NCBI RefSeq assembly: GCF_001644575.1
Contig: NZ_CP015596.1
Span: forward strand, 2,976,001-3,040,000
Source of the DNA: Mycobacterium adipatum
GTDB lineage: Bacteria > Actinomycetota > Actinomycetes > Mycobacteriales > Mycobacteriaceae
Length of the DNA: 64,000 bases
Reading direction: 5' to 3'
Shown here: positions 25,933 through 33,947 of the stretch, in pieces
Numbering within the stretch: position 1 is the stretch's first letter
How the letters are laid out: every line of letters starts with the position of its first letter
Position numbers and translations under genes: made by a program
The notes under the pieces: model-generated
Told to the model about the DNA's origin: nothing
Seen by the model: the letters and a program-made list of their open reading frames with translations, nothing else
Database searches by the model: none

Positions 25933-27852
25933 ATGTACAGAGGCGTCCCACAGTCGGTGCGAGGTATCGCCAAGCGTGCGGTGGTGGGTGTCACCACCGC
26001 GGCGTTGGTTGCGGCCACCGGAAGCCATTTTGTGGTACCAGAGGTGCGGCACGTCGTTGCGTACGACGTGATGAATGTGGCGGCGGTCGATGAGTCGCCG
26101 ACGACAGTCGGTATCGCCGACTCGAACATCTACTTCACCGACAGCCTTGACGAGGTGCGGCATCGGCTCGACCTGATCGAGTCTCTCGGCGTAAATGATG
26201 TGCGCCTATTGGTCCCGTGGATGTTCATCCAGAACCAGGATCCGATGGGCGGTCCGGTCGACTGGGAACAGGATCTGGACTGGGCGAAACTCGACCAGAT
26301 CGTCAACGAAGTGGAAAGCCGCGGAATGGGCATCCTCGGTGTGCTTCAGTGGTCACCCGATTGGGCTACTTCCGGCGACACCGGCGTTGGGCACCCCGAC
26401 AATGTGCAGGACTACGCCGCATTCGCGACGGCAGTCGCGCAGCGCTACGGCAGCAAGATCACCTCCTATGAGGTGTGGAACGAACCCAATGCGTCGTTCT
26501 TCTGGAATCCCGTGGACCCGGTCGCCTATACCAATCTGCTGAAGGCGACCTATACGGCGCTCAAATTGGTCGACCCGAATATCACCGTTATCGGTGGTGT
26601 CGTGGGGGCGGGCCTGACATGGGGCGATACGACGATGAATCCGGTGGACTTCGTGCAGGCGATGTACGACGCCGGCGCCGACGGGTTCTTCGATGCGATC
26701 TCATTTCATCCCTACAACTTTGCGACACCGTTCTCCGAGCAGGACGATCTGGACTGGCGTGAACTGATGCCGCTGTACCAAGTCACGAAGATCCGCGAGT
26801 TGATGGACCAGCACATCGACCCCGGCGAAGAGCAACTCAAAATCTGGATAACCGAATACGGCCTGCCCACCAGTGTCGTTTCGGCCGAAACGCAACGGGC
26901 TTTTTTGGTCGACCTGGTCAACGCGTGGCAATCGTTCTCCGGAGCCGGTCCGATATTTCTCTACTCGATCAAAGATGACCTGAATGCAATTGGGGATGAC
27001 CGCTTTTTCGGGATATTCGACGCCGATGGCAATTTCAAAGGCACCGAAGAGGCTTTTCTCGCGTTCAAGGAGCTGATCGACTGTCTCGATGGTTGCTCAC
27101 CGACGAACCCGAACAACCCGGTGACGTCGTTGCTGCAGTTCCTGCAGCAGGTCATCACGCAGGTGCTGAGTTTCGTCCCGAATCTGATAGCTGGGGTCGT
27201 TTCGGCGCTTTCCAACCTGATCGGCTCGATCTTCGGCGGGTTGTCCGGGCTGGCGGGTGGTTCGACGGCGTCGACCGGCCTGGTGGGCGCTTCGCTGCGG
27301 ACGGCGTCGGCAACCACCGATGAGGCCGCTGTGAACGCGGATTCGGTGGACGGTGATCTTGAGTCGGGGACCAGCGTGGACGGCACCGCCGCCGATGCGG
27401 TCGTGGGCGCCGAAGATGTGGTCACCGAAGACGCGGTGGCCGAGGAGGTGCCCGCCGCGGAGGTAGTGGTGACCGAACCGGTCGCGGAGGAGATCGTCAC
27501 CGAGGTGCCGGTGGTGGAGGAGCCGGTCACCGAGGTCCCGGTGGTCGAGGAGCCCGTCGTCGAGGTGCCGGTGGTGGAGGAGCCCGTCGTCGAGGTGCCG
27601 GTGGTCGAGGTGCCGGTGGTCCAGGAGCCCGTAGTGGAGGAGCCGGTCACCGACGAGCCGGTGGTGGAGGTACCGGTCGCCGAAGAGCCGGTCGCCACGG
27701 ACCCGATGGCCGCCGTTGACGAGCCGGACACGTCCGTGGACGAGGCAGAGCTTGCCGAGGAGTCGGCGCCCAAGCGCGGCTTCGTCGCTCCGAAGAAGCG
27801 CGAGGTCCGTAGCGTCCGATCGGCGGCGTCGGCCTCCTTGGGCGCCAGGTAG
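25933..27852 (+). CDS. secreted cellulase-like glycoside hydrolase with Val/Glu/Pro repeat tail
   Basis: Exported TIM-barrel glycoside hydrolase (GH5/GH39-like, clan A). Numbering from an in-frame GTG at 25903, the signal region is about 20-50. The acid/base Glu is E194 in VWNEPN and the nucleophile Glu is E318 in WITEYG; an SFHPY motif near 268-271 fits clan A. The barrel ends near 390, followed by a hydrophobic segment (about 415-440) and a 180-residue acidic tail of EEPV/VEVPV repeats ending in basic Lys/Arg patches. A beta-glycan of the host or the cell's own envelope is a possible substrate. Start choice is uncertain: ATG 25933 keeps the signal sequence, and GTG 25903 or 25924 are alternatives. 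Confidence 0.8.
   Translation: MYRGVPQSVRGIAKRAVVGVTTAALVAATGSHFVVPEVRHVVAYDVMNVAAVDESPTTVGIADSNIYFTDSLDEVRHRLDLIESLGVNDVRLLVPWMFIQNQDPMGGPVDWEQDLDWAKLDQIVNEVESRGMGILGVLQWSPDWATSGDTGVGHPDNVQDYAAFATAVAQRYGSKITSYEVWNEPNASFFWNPVDPVAYTNLLKATYTALKLVDPNITVIGGVVGAGLTWGDTTMNPVDFVQAMYDAGADGFFDAISFHPYNFATPFSEQDDLDWRELMPLYQVTKIRELMDQHIDPGEEQLKIWITEYGLPTSVVSAETQRAFLVDLVNAWQSFSGAGPIFLYSIKDDLNAIGDDRFFGIFDADGNFKGTEEAFLAFKELIDCLDGCSPTNPNNPVTSLLQFLQQVITQVLSFVPNLIAGVVSALSNLIGSIFGGLSGLAGGSTASTGLVGASLRTASATTDEAAVNADSVDGDLESGTSVDGTAADAVVGAEDVVTEDAVAEEVPAAEVVVTEPVAEEIVTEVPVVEEPVTEVPVVEEPVVEVPVVEEPVVEVPVVEVPVVQEPVVEEPVTDEPVVEVPVAEEPVATDPMAAVDEPDTSVDEAELAEESAPKRGFVAPKKREVRSVRSAASASLGAR
27481..27692 (+). repeat. in-frame direct repeats encoding (E/V)-V-P-V-V-E-E-P units
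   Basis: About 12 degenerate copies of a 15-bp-scale unit, such as GTGGAGGAGCCCGTCGTCGA and GAGGTGCCGGTGGTC, inside the hydrolase tail. Units differ mainly at wobble positions. The encoded stretch is an extended acidic Pro-rich linker, likely wall-spanning. Confidence 0.8.
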
Positions 27853-27882
27853 CCGTCCGATCGGCGCCGCGGCTCCGCACAA

Positions 27883-27899
27883 GCGATCACGGTGATCGC
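27883..27899. other. 17-bp palindrome between the hydrolase gene and tRNA-Cys
   Basis: GCGATCAC, one G, then GTGATCGC: perfect 8-bp arms, 31 bp after the hydrolase stop. There is no T tract, so it may be a weak terminator, an RNA 3'-end structure, or a protein site upstream of the tRNA. Confidence 0.4.
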
Positions 27900-27943
27900 A
27901 ACGCTGTACCCGCGGTGCGGGCGGTGGCAGGTTTGTCGGTGCT

Positions 27944-28014
27944 GCGGGTGTGGCTGAGTGGCTAGGCACCGGCCTGCAAAGCCGTTTACACGGGTTCGAA
28001 TCCCGTCACTCGCT
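27944..28014 (+). tRNA. tRNA-Cys (anticodon GCA)
   Basis: The 7-bp acceptor stem GCGGGTG/CACTCGC has one G-U pair. The D arm is GCT..GGC, the anticodon loop CTGCAAA gives anticodon GCA, the T arm is ACGGG-TTCGAAT-CCCGT, and the discriminator base is T. The first anticodon-stem pair is a C/T mismatch. CCA is not encoded. Length is 71 nt. No integrase or duplicated 3' end is seen next to it. Confidence 0.95.
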
Positions 28015-28055
28015 CGTAGTGGTCGTGTCTGCTTGACGCCGCCCATGGCTGCGCG

Positions 28056-28083
28056 CACTGTTGTGATAGCCGTCACAACAGTG
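28056..28083. promoter_or_regulatory. 28-bp dyad operator upstream of the diiron protein gene
   Basis: CACTGTTGTGA (28056-28066), 6 nt, then its exact complement TCACAACAGTG (28073-28083). It ends 23 nt before ATG 28107. TTGACG at 28033-28038 could be a -35 box with the dyad covering the -10 region, so repression by a dimeric regulator is likely. No regulator gene is adjacent. Confidence 0.72.
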
Positions 28084-28106
28084 TGATCAGCGGAGAGGGG
28101 CGCGCG

Positions 28107-29207
28107 ATGTCTACCAGGGACAAATACACCGAGGTGCCGACTCCGTTCTCCTGGGAGGTGCCAAGCGTTGGCGACGCCCGCTTCACCTGGGAGTACGACG
28201 ATGGTCGGGCCCGGCTGCTGTCGCTGTACCAGAAGGGCAAGGACAAACAGTGGGATGCCCAGTCGCGCATCGACTGGGCGCAGGACGTCGACCCGATGAA
28301 CCCGATCGGCCTGCCCGACGAGTTTCATCCACTGTTCGGCAGCCCGATGTGGGAGTCCGCCGACGACGCCCGCCGCGCCGAGATGCGCCGGCATTCCCAG
28401 GCTTGGCAGTTCTCGCAGTTCCTGCACGGCGAGCAGGGCGCGATGGTGTGCGCCGCAAAGATCGTCGAGGTGGTCCCCGACATGGATGCCAAATTCTACG
28501 CGGCAACCCAAACCATGGATGAGGCTCGACACGTCGAGACGTTCGCGCGGTTCCTGCAGGAGAAGGTCGGGATGGTGTACCCGGTCAACACCAACCTGAC
28601 CGCGCTCCTGGAGGACACGCTTCGTGATTCACGGTGGGATATGCCCTATCTCGGTATGCAGGTCCTCATCGAAGGGCTCGCGCTGGCCGCGTTCGGCGTG
28701 CTGCGCGATCTGACACCACCCAACTCGCTGGCCAAACAACTGCTGGCCTATGTCATGCAGGACGAGGCCCGGCACGTCGCGTTCGGCCGAATCTCGTTGA
28801 AGGACTACTACAGTGCGCTGACCACGGCGGAGCGCGATGAACGAGAAGAGTTCGTCGTGGAGGCGTGTTATCTGATGCGTGACCGCTTCCGGGGCGAGGA
28901 GGTGTTCGAGACACTCGGCCTCGATGTCCGCGAATGTGCGGATTGGGTCGAGAAGTCACCGTTGATGATCCAGTTCCGGTCACACCTGTTCAGCCGGATC
29001 GTGCCGATCGTCAAGGACATCGGGCTGTGGGGTGACAAGGTCCAGAAGGCGTTCTCGGACATGGGCGTCCTCGATATGGCGGCCTTCGATATCGACGCAC
29101 TGATGCGTGCCGACGAGGATCAGGCCGAGGCGCTGGAGAAGGCACACGCGGAGATGGCGGTGCGCAGGGACGAGGTGGGCCAGGCCATCGCCGCGGGTGC
29201 GAACTGA
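28107..29207 (+). CDS. ferritin-like diiron-carboxylate protein
   Basis: A 366-aa soluble protein with the full set of diiron ligands of the ferritin-like superfamily: E109 (HGEQGA), E139 and H142 (DEARHVETF), E189 (LIEGLA), E220 and H223 (DEARHVAFG), in a four-helix arrangement. Such proteins are oxygenases, desaturases or R2-like oxidases acting on fatty-acyl, aryl or lipid substrates; which applies cannot be told. ATG 28107 follows GGAGAGG. It stands alone downstream of tRNA-Cys under a strong dyad, suggesting induction by a ligand. Confidence 0.82.
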   Translation: MSTRDKYTEVPTPFSWEVPSVGDARFTWEYDDGRARLLSLYQKGKDKQWDAQSRIDWAQDVDPMNPIGLPDEFHPLFGSPMWESADDARRAEMRRHSQAWQFSQFLHGEQGAMVCAAKIVEVVPDMDAKFYAATQTMDEARHVETFARFLQEKVGMVYPVNTNLTALLEDTLRDSRWDMPYLGMQVLIEGLALAAFGVLRDLTPPNSLAKQLLAYVMQDEARHVAFGRISLKDYYSALTTAERDEREEFVVEACYLMRDRFRGEEVFETLGLDVRECADWVEKSPLMIQFRSHLFSRIVPIVKDIGLWGDKVQKAFSDMGVLDMAAFDIDALMRADEDQAEALEKAHAEMAVRRDEVGQAIAAGAN

Positions 29208-29215
29208 GCCGCCGG

Positions 29216-29728
29216 CTAACGGCCGGCCACGACCACGTCATCCCAGATGGCGGTGATCTCGGCGGTGTGGTCGCCGAGGGTCTCGTCGAGGACCTGTGCC
29301 GCGTCGTGGCGCAGCGCGTCCCCGTCCTGCAGGTACGTCCGAGCCCGCTCGTCGGCGCCGATGCCGATGAGATGGATGCGGACCGCCGTCAGCGCGTGGT
29401 CGGTGACGGTCAGTTCGACATCGGCCACCGCGGCGGCCACCGACGCTGCCGGCTCGGCCAACGCCGCGGTGAGCAGCTTGGCAAGGGCGATGTGGCTGAC
29501 ACCGATACCCCGGCGTGCGGTGCGGATCATCTTGCCCTGCCGCGGCAGCGCCGAAATGCGTTGTGCGATACCGGTGCGTAGTGCACTCAACGCGGAACTG
29601 GTTTCGGCCCAACGCGGGTCGGTGGCGGCATCCATCTCGGCGAGGCCGGCGAACTTTCGGGTGGCGGCAGCAATCCAGGCCGCCGCCTCGGCGGTGGCTT
29701 CGTAATCGTCTTCGGCTGCCGTGCTCAT
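29216..29728 (-). CDS. helical protein of unknown function downstream of the ECF sigma factor
   Basis: A 170-aa, Ala-rich, mostly helical protein with no signal or membrane segment: AEAAAWIAAATRKFAGLAEMDAAT..WAETSSALSALRTGIAQRISALPRQGKMIRTARRGIGVSHIALAKLLTAAL.., then VELTVTDHALTAVRIHLIGIGADERARTYLQDGDALRHDAAQVLDETLG. The C-terminal part is reminiscent of Asp23/Gls24 domains, with alternating strands and helices, but I cannot assign it. ATG 29728 follows GGAGGACAC. It lies 50 bp after the sigma factor gene on the same strand and may regulate or be regulated by it. Confidence 0.75.
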   Translation of the reverse strand: MSTAAEDDYEATAEAAAWIAAATRKFAGLAEMDAATDPRWAETSSALSALRTGIAQRISALPRQGKMIRTARRGIGVSHIALAKLLTAALAEPAASVAAAVADVELTVTDHALTAVRIHLIGIGADERARTYLQDGDALRHDAAQVLDETLGDHTAEITAIWDDVVVAGR

Positions 29729-29778
29729 GTGTCCTCCAGTCTTACGCACGTGGCTGCCGCTGTACAACCGACGGGCGC

Positions 29779-30324
29779 TCACGGACGAAACTCCGCAAGG
29801 GTGGTGGCCAGACGTTTCCGGGTGCGCTGCAACAGGCCTCGTACCGAGCCCTCGGTTGTGTGCAGCACGGTGGCGATCTCCGCGATCGGCAGGTCGTACA
29901 CTTCGCGCAACCACCAGGCCGCGCGCGCGGGATAGGGCATGCCGGCGAGCTCGCGGTCGAGGGCGGCCAGAAAGTCGGCGTACTCGGCTCGCTGGCCGGG
30001 TCCCGGCCCGGCATCCACCGCCTCGGGCGCCGCATCCAGATCGCCTTGTGGGCGGCGCCGGCGTAGCGCGTCGATGGTCTTGCGTGACGCCAGCGAGTAC
30101 AGCCAGGTGCGAAACTGCGCGCGGAACGCGAAGGTCGGTAGCGCTTTCCAGGCCGCGATGAACGTTTCCTGGACGATATCGTCGCAGTCGCTGGCCACCG
30201 GATAGGTTTGCCTGACAAATTTCAGCAATGCGGGCGCGTGCCGGACCACCAGCACGTCGAACGCCGCTGAGTCGCCACGTTGAGCGCGTCGGGCAAGCGT
30301 CTCATCGGGCAGCGAGTCCAGCAC
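29779..30324 (-). CDS. ECF-type RNA polymerase sigma factor
   Basis: A 181-aa extracytoplasmic-function sigma factor. Region 2 (about 8-78) has the DDIVQETFIAAWKALPTF motif, and region 4 (about 120-175) has the helix-turn-helix LREVYDLPIAEIATVLHTTEGSVRGLLQRTRKRL. The Pro/Gly-rich linker joining them is longer than usual. GTG 30324 is the start. It is divergent from an Asp23/Gls24 operon, which it probably controls together with its own gene. No zinc anti-sigma gene of the usual HxxxCxxC type is adjacent. Confidence 0.92.
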   Translation of the reverse strand: MLDSLPDETLARRAQRGDSAAFDVLVVRHAPALLKFVRQTYPVASDCDDIVQETFIAAWKALPTFAFRAQFRTWLYSLASRKTIDALRRRRPQGDLDAAPEAVDAGPGPGQRAEYADFLAALDRELAGMPYPARAAWWLREVYDLPIAEIATVLHTTEGSVRGLLQRTRKRLATTLAEFRP

Positions 30325-30467
30325 CCCGGCGGGGTGACCTCTTTCCGGCCGATCGAAACGCTTTGTGTTCTACATCTCCTGTGTGTGCCGATCGGACTCC
30401 CGGCTGCGTCTAACCCTATGAGCCGGATAGAGGCATCCTAGCTGGAAGAACATCGAAGGAGCTAGCC

Positions 30468-30944
30468 ATGACCGCCGCAACCCAGTCCCGTGAGATCGCA
30501 TCGGCCGGCCCGGCTCAGACCGCCGGCCAAGAACTCCAGAAGCTCGCGTCCGATCACGGCGTGACCACGATCGCCGACGTGGTGGTCTCCAAGATCGCGG
30601 GCATCGCCACGCGTGAGGTCGACGGGGTGCACGATCTCGGCGGGCAGGCAGCTCGGGTCGTCGGGAAACTCCGTGAGACTTTGCCTGGCACCACAAGCCT
30701 GACCCAGGGTGTCAGTGTCGAGGTCGGCGAGCGGCAGGCCGCCGTCGACATCGGCATCGTCGCCGAGTACGGCGTGGCCATCCACGACCTGGCCGACGGC
30801 ATTCGCAACAACGTCATCACCGCGGTCGAGAACATGACCGGTCTCGAAGTCACCGAGGTGAACATCACGGTTCACGACGTGCACTTCGCCGACGACGAAG
30901 ACGGCGCGTCGACCGAGACCTCGGCGCAGCCCCGGGTCCAGTGA
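30468..30944 (+). CDS. Asp23/Gls24 family envelope stress response protein
   Basis: A 158-aa protein of the Asp23/Gls24 family: ISDVVVSKIAGIATREVDGVHDLGG-like core (here TIADVVVSKIAGIATREVDGVHDL), VSVEVGERQAAVDIGIVAEYGVAIHDLADGIRNNVITAVENMTGLEVTEVNITVHDVHF. In firmicutes Asp23 sits under the membrane, held by AmaP, and reports envelope stress. The ATG follows AAGGAG. It opens a five-gene operon divergent from an ECF sigma factor. Confidence 0.92.
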   Translation: MTAATQSREIASAGPAQTAGQELQKLASDHGVTTIADVVVSKIAGIATREVDGVHDLGGQAARVVGKLRETLPGTTSLTQGVSVEVGERQAAVDIGIVAEYGVAIHDLADGIRNNVITAVENMTGLEVTEVNITVHDVHFADDEDGASTETSAQPRVQ

Positions 30945-31249
30945 TGCAGAGCGAGCGGATCGATCGCGTCATCGCGGCGGTCTCCGCCGTGGATGGCGTG
31001 ATCGGTCTGCACTCCGCGCCGGGGGTGCCCACCACGTACCTGCCGGGACGCATCGTCGGCGGGGTTCGCCTGAACGACTCGGGGGGAAAGGTGCACGTGG
31101 TCCTCGAACTCCGGAGCGCACTGCTGGAAACCGCGGAACGGGTACGGCAGGCCGCCAGCGTCGCCGCCGGCGTGCCCGTCGATGTTGTCGTGGGAGACGT
31201 CGCGGCACCCGAATCGCTGTCATCCCCAACCCCTAGGAGTGAGCAATGA
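30944..31249 (+). CDS. second, short Asp23/Gls24-like protein
   Basis: A 101-aa protein resembling the Asp23 core without its N-terminal helix: IAAVSAVDGVIGLHSAPGVPTTYLPGRIVGGVRLNDSGGKVHVVLELRSALLETAERVRQAASVAAGVPVDVVVGDV. The start is ATG 30944, overlapping the previous stop as TGATG; GTG 30941 is also possible. The assignment rests on this strand/helix pattern and the operon context. Confidence 0.75.
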   Translation: MQSERIDRVIAAVSAVDGVIGLHSAPGVPTTYLPGRIVGGVRLNDSGGKVHVVLELRSALLETAERVRQAASVAAGVPVDVVVGDVAAPESLSSPTPRSEQ

Positions 31250-31428
31250 CCGGAACATACTTGCTGCCCGGACTTTTCGCCGGATTGCTGTTGGCGATCG
31301 CCGCGGTGGCCGGCGGGTTGAGCGGGTTCCTGCTGGCGCTCGTACTCGCCGCCGCCGGTGCGGCGATCGGCGCCCATCTGGACGGCACCATCGACCTGAC
31401 CGCTCTCGGTCGCCGGTCCGGGGGCTGA
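31246..31428 (+). CDS. small DUF2273-like membrane protein
   Basis: A 60-aa protein that is almost entirely two membrane segments (LLPGLFAGLLLAIAAVAGGLSGFLLALVLAAAGAAIGAHLDG) with a short polar tail. In Asp23 operons a DUF2273 protein of this size and form is usual. It overlaps the previous gene by ATGA. Confidence 0.8.
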   Translation: MTGTYLLPGLFAGLLLAIAAVAGGLSGFLLALVLAAAGAAIGAHLDGTIDLTALGRRSGG

Positions 31429-31429
31429 C

Positions 31430-32185
31430 ATGACCAGCGAAGTGGCGGTGCAGGTGCCCACCGCACGCGGGCGCACCGTCATCGACAACCGGGTGCGTCA
31501 GCAGCTGATCGAGCGTGCCGTGCTGAGGGTGCCCGGTGTGGTGCCCCGACGGACCCTGGTGCCCGGCCGCCCCCTGCCGGTCATCGCAATCGGCGGCGAC
31601 CGGGGTGCCGAGGCGGTGGCTATCCAGATCGCCGCCAGCTGGCCGGTCGCTACCGCCGACGTCCTCACCGCGGTTCGCGCCGCGGTGGCCGACGAGCTGT
31701 CGACGACGCTGGCCGAGCGGCCGGAGCGCATCGATGTGACGATCACCCGCGTCGAATCCGATCGCACACCCGCCCAGGTGGCGGACGCGTACGCCGCCGA
31801 ACCGGCCCCCGCGCCGCAACCGGGCGAGCATCGTCGCTTCGCACCCCGGCCTGCCGCCCTGGCCAGCTATGGCGGCGTGCTGTTTGCGCTCGTCCTGATC
31901 GCCGCCGGGGTGGTGGCGGTCCGCGACGCCATGACCCCCGACGACCCGTGGATCGCCGCGGCACTGGGCCGACTGGCCGACGCGCACTGGCAGTGGTGGG
32001 TCTGGCCCGCCGCCGGTGCGGCTGCGGTGCTGGGGCTGGCGCTGTTGGTGGCGTCGGTCGCGCCGCGGCGCAGAACCCACGAGTACATCGGTGACCACGT
32101 ATGGGTGCCCCGCGACCGCGGCGCCGACTGGCCCGGTGCCGGCCACGTCGTGCAGGGCCGGGACAGCAGAGGAGATGACCGATGA
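31430..32185 (+). CDS. DUF6286-type membrane protein of the Asp23 operon
   Basis: A 251-aa protein in two parts. The N-terminal Asp23-like domain (about 10-105) reads IDNRVRQQLIERAVLRVPGVVPRR..VAIQIAASWPVATADVLTAVRAAVADELSTTLAERPERIDVTITRVES. The C-terminal part has two membrane spans (about 142-162 and 183-205) and a polar tail. It is placed between the DUF2273-like and AmaP-like proteins and likely anchors Asp23 proteins at the membrane. ATG 31430 is 1 bp after the preceding stop. Confidence 0.8.
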   Translation: MTSEVAVQVPTARGRTVIDNRVRQQLIERAVLRVPGVVPRRTLVPGRPLPVIAIGGDRGAEAVAIQIAASWPVATADVLTAVRAAVADELSTTLAERPERIDVTITRVESDRTPAQVADAYAAEPAPAPQPGEHRRFAPRPAALASYGGVLFALVLIAAGVVAVRDAMTPDDPWIAAALGRLADAHWQWWVWPAAGAAAVLGLALLVASVAPRRRTHEYIGDHVWVPRDRGADWPGAGHVVQGRDSRGDDR

Positions 32186-32739
32186 GGCCGGGGCTGCGAA
32201 TGACCGATCGACTGATCACCTTTGTGGTCGCCGTCGTGCTGCTCACCGGTGCGGGGTGGATCATCGGCTACGGCCTCGACAGCGCATTCGCGCGCCAGGC
32301 CGCGGCGCGAATCGACGTGGCGGCGCTGGGACGTGCGCCCGAATGGCCGTGGTGGTCGGCGGCACTCGGCATCGGAGGCGTGATTGCCGTCCTCATCGGG
32401 GGGTGGCTGGTTCTCCTGCATCTGCGCCCACGGTCGGTGCGGGCGGTGGACACCGAACACGCCGGCGCGGTTGACCTGACGAGGATCGCCGACGCGGCGG
32501 CCGGCGACATCGGCCGGCATCCCGGCGTGCAGTCGGCGAAGGCGAGCACCCGGATCGCGGGCGGGTCCCCGACGGTACGCATCACGGTCGGGGTCGCCCC
32601 GACCACGTCGGAGGCCCAACTTCGCCGGTTCGCGCGCCACTGCGCCGACGATGTGCGGCGAGCGGCGGACGCCGATGTCGAGTTCCAGTTGCTGGTGCAC
32701 CCCGTATCCGCTGACAAGGTGCGGCCGAGAGTCACGTGA
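32182..32739 (+). CDS. AmaP-like alkaline-shock membrane anchor protein
   Basis: A 185-aa protein with two N-terminal membrane spans (about 10-30 and 62-84) in a hairpin, followed by a cytoplasmic domain (about 95-180) with the strand/helix pattern of AmaP: DLTRIADAAAGDIGRHPGVQSAKASTRIAGGSPTVRITVGVAPTTS..LRRFARHCADDVRRAADADVEFQLLVHP. AmaP tethers Asp23 to the membrane in Staphylococcus. It overlaps the preceding gene by ATGA and ends the operon. Confidence 0.8.
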   Translation: MRPGLRMTDRLITFVVAVVLLTGAGWIIGYGLDSAFARQAAARIDVAALGRAPEWPWWSAALGIGGVIAVLIGGWLVLLHLRPRSVRAVDTEHAGAVDLTRIADAAAGDIGRHPGVQSAKASTRIAGGSPTVRITVGVAPTTSEAQLRRFARHCADDVRRAADADVEFQLLVHPVSADKVRPRVT

Positions 32740-32745
32740 ATGGCA

Positions 32746-32774
32746 GGGCCGCAACACCTTTCGGTGTCGGCCTG
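32746..32774. terminator. bulged hairpin between the Asp23 operon and the convergent SDR gene
   Basis: GGCCGCAACACC, a TTTC loop, then GGTGTCGGCC: a stem with a small bulge just after the AmaP-like stop. It could terminate from either side. Confidence 0.45.
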
Positions 32775-32820
32775 ACCAGTCCGGGGAGGCGTTGTTGGGG
32801 CACTGCCTGATCCGGCCCGG

Positions 32821-33732
32821 TCACCCCGTTTCGGTGCCGCGGGCGAACCGCCACAGGTAGCGCGGCAGCGCCCGCAACGGCACGCTGTCGGGCCAGTCGG
32901 CCGGGCGGAAGAATGCGTCGGTACCACCGTCGACGAAAATGACGCTGCCGCAAAGAAAATCAGCGGCGTCCGACAGCATGAAGGTGATCCACTCCGCCAG
33001 CTGGTCGGCCGCGCCGAACCCGCCGACGGGGATCGGAAACCTGCGCACCGCCTTGCCTTCCAAGGGTTCGGCCAGCTGCGCCTCCAGCAATGGCGTCATG
33101 ACCGCGCCCGGGGCAAGCGCATTCAACCGGATGCCGGCGCCCGCCCAGTCCCGTGTCACCGAATGTCGACGCACCCACCGGCTGACCGCGATCTTGGACG
33201 CCGCGTACATCAGCGCCGAGCCGCGTTCGCCCAGCAGGCGGAGGCTTCGTACCGCCTTGTCCGGGTCGTGGGCGAGCAGTGCGTTGATTGTGCGGCGCGG
33301 TACCAGTGGCACGGTACTGGCGGAATTGCTTGCGATCACGACCACCTTCGCCCGGTCCGCGGCGGCCAGCGCGGGCCGCCACGCCGTAAGCGGTTCCACG
33401 ACGCCCAGAAAATTCACCTGGGCGATGAGCCGACTGCGGTCACCACCGGATCCGGGACCCAGACCGGCGGCCAGCACCGCCCCGTCGAGTACGCCACCCG
33501 CGGACGCCAACACTGCATCCGCCGCGGCCCGCCGCCCGTGCGGCTCGGATAGATCGGCGATGACGTCGGCGTCCCTGAGATCGACGCCGATGACGCGGTG
33601 GCCGTCTGCACGCAGCCGACGTGCCGTGTGTAACCCCATGCCGGAAGCCGATCCGGTGATCGCATAGGTGCCGATGCCCTCAACGATAAGTGACACCCGT
33701 CGCGCTGTCCGCATCGATTTGTCCCGGGTCAC
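32821..33732 (-). CDS. short-chain dehydrogenase/reductase
   Basis: NAD(P)-dependent oxidoreductase of the SDR family, up to 303 aa. The cofactor motif is TGSASGMG near residue 26, the catalytic Ser is in IASNSAS, and Tyr and Lys come from the YAASKIA motif (Y and K four apart). The C-terminus has the usual CGSVIFVDGG. The closest look is to hydroxysteroid or coniferyl-alcohol type SDRs. The GTG at 33732 is the longest option; ATG 33714 or GTG 33696 would start nearer the fold. Confidence 0.87.
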   Translation of the reverse strand: MTRDKSMRTARRVSLIVEGIGTYAITGSASGMGLHTARRLRADGHRVIGVDLRDADVIADLSEPHGRRAAADAVLASAGGVLDGAVLAAGLGPGSGGDRSRLIAQVNFLGVVEPLTAWRPALAAADRAKVVVIASNSASTVPLVPRRTINALLAHDPDKAVRSLRLLGERGSALMYAASKIAVSRWVRRHSVTRDWAGAGIRLNALAPGAVMTPLLEAQLAEPLEGKAVRRFPIPVGGFGAADQLAEWITFMLSDAADFLCGSVIFVDGGTDAFFRPADWPDSVPLRALPRYLWRFARGTETG

Positions 33733-33947
33733 TTCGGCTGAGACATGCGGTCCGCAAACACCGCAGACCGCGCCGTCGTGTTGCTCACGGAATGCCCGTA
33801 CGGGCGGATTTTCGGGCTAGCATCACAAGTCGAACAGCGCCGACGAGACGGTGCCGGACGCGCCGCGTGTGGTGAATCGACCCCACGGTCGTCGGGCAAC
33901 GCGTTAATGTCTCGGGTGGCTTAGCAATCGACACTGGGAGGGCATGA

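Noticed and set aside
27481..27692. Short tandem repeats that might suggest a CRISPR array
   Set aside because: Repeats are in frame with the hydrolase, contiguous without unique spacers, and no cas genes are present.
27944..28014. tRNA-Cys as an attachment site for an integrated element
   Set aside because: No integrase, no duplicated tRNA 3' end and no phage genes were seen on either side.
26961..28532. 523-codon minus-strand open frame rich in Thr/Gly/Ser repeats opposite the hydrolase tail
   Set aside because: The apparent repeat protein is only the complement of the Val/Glu/Pro repeats, and it runs through the tRNA-Cys gene.
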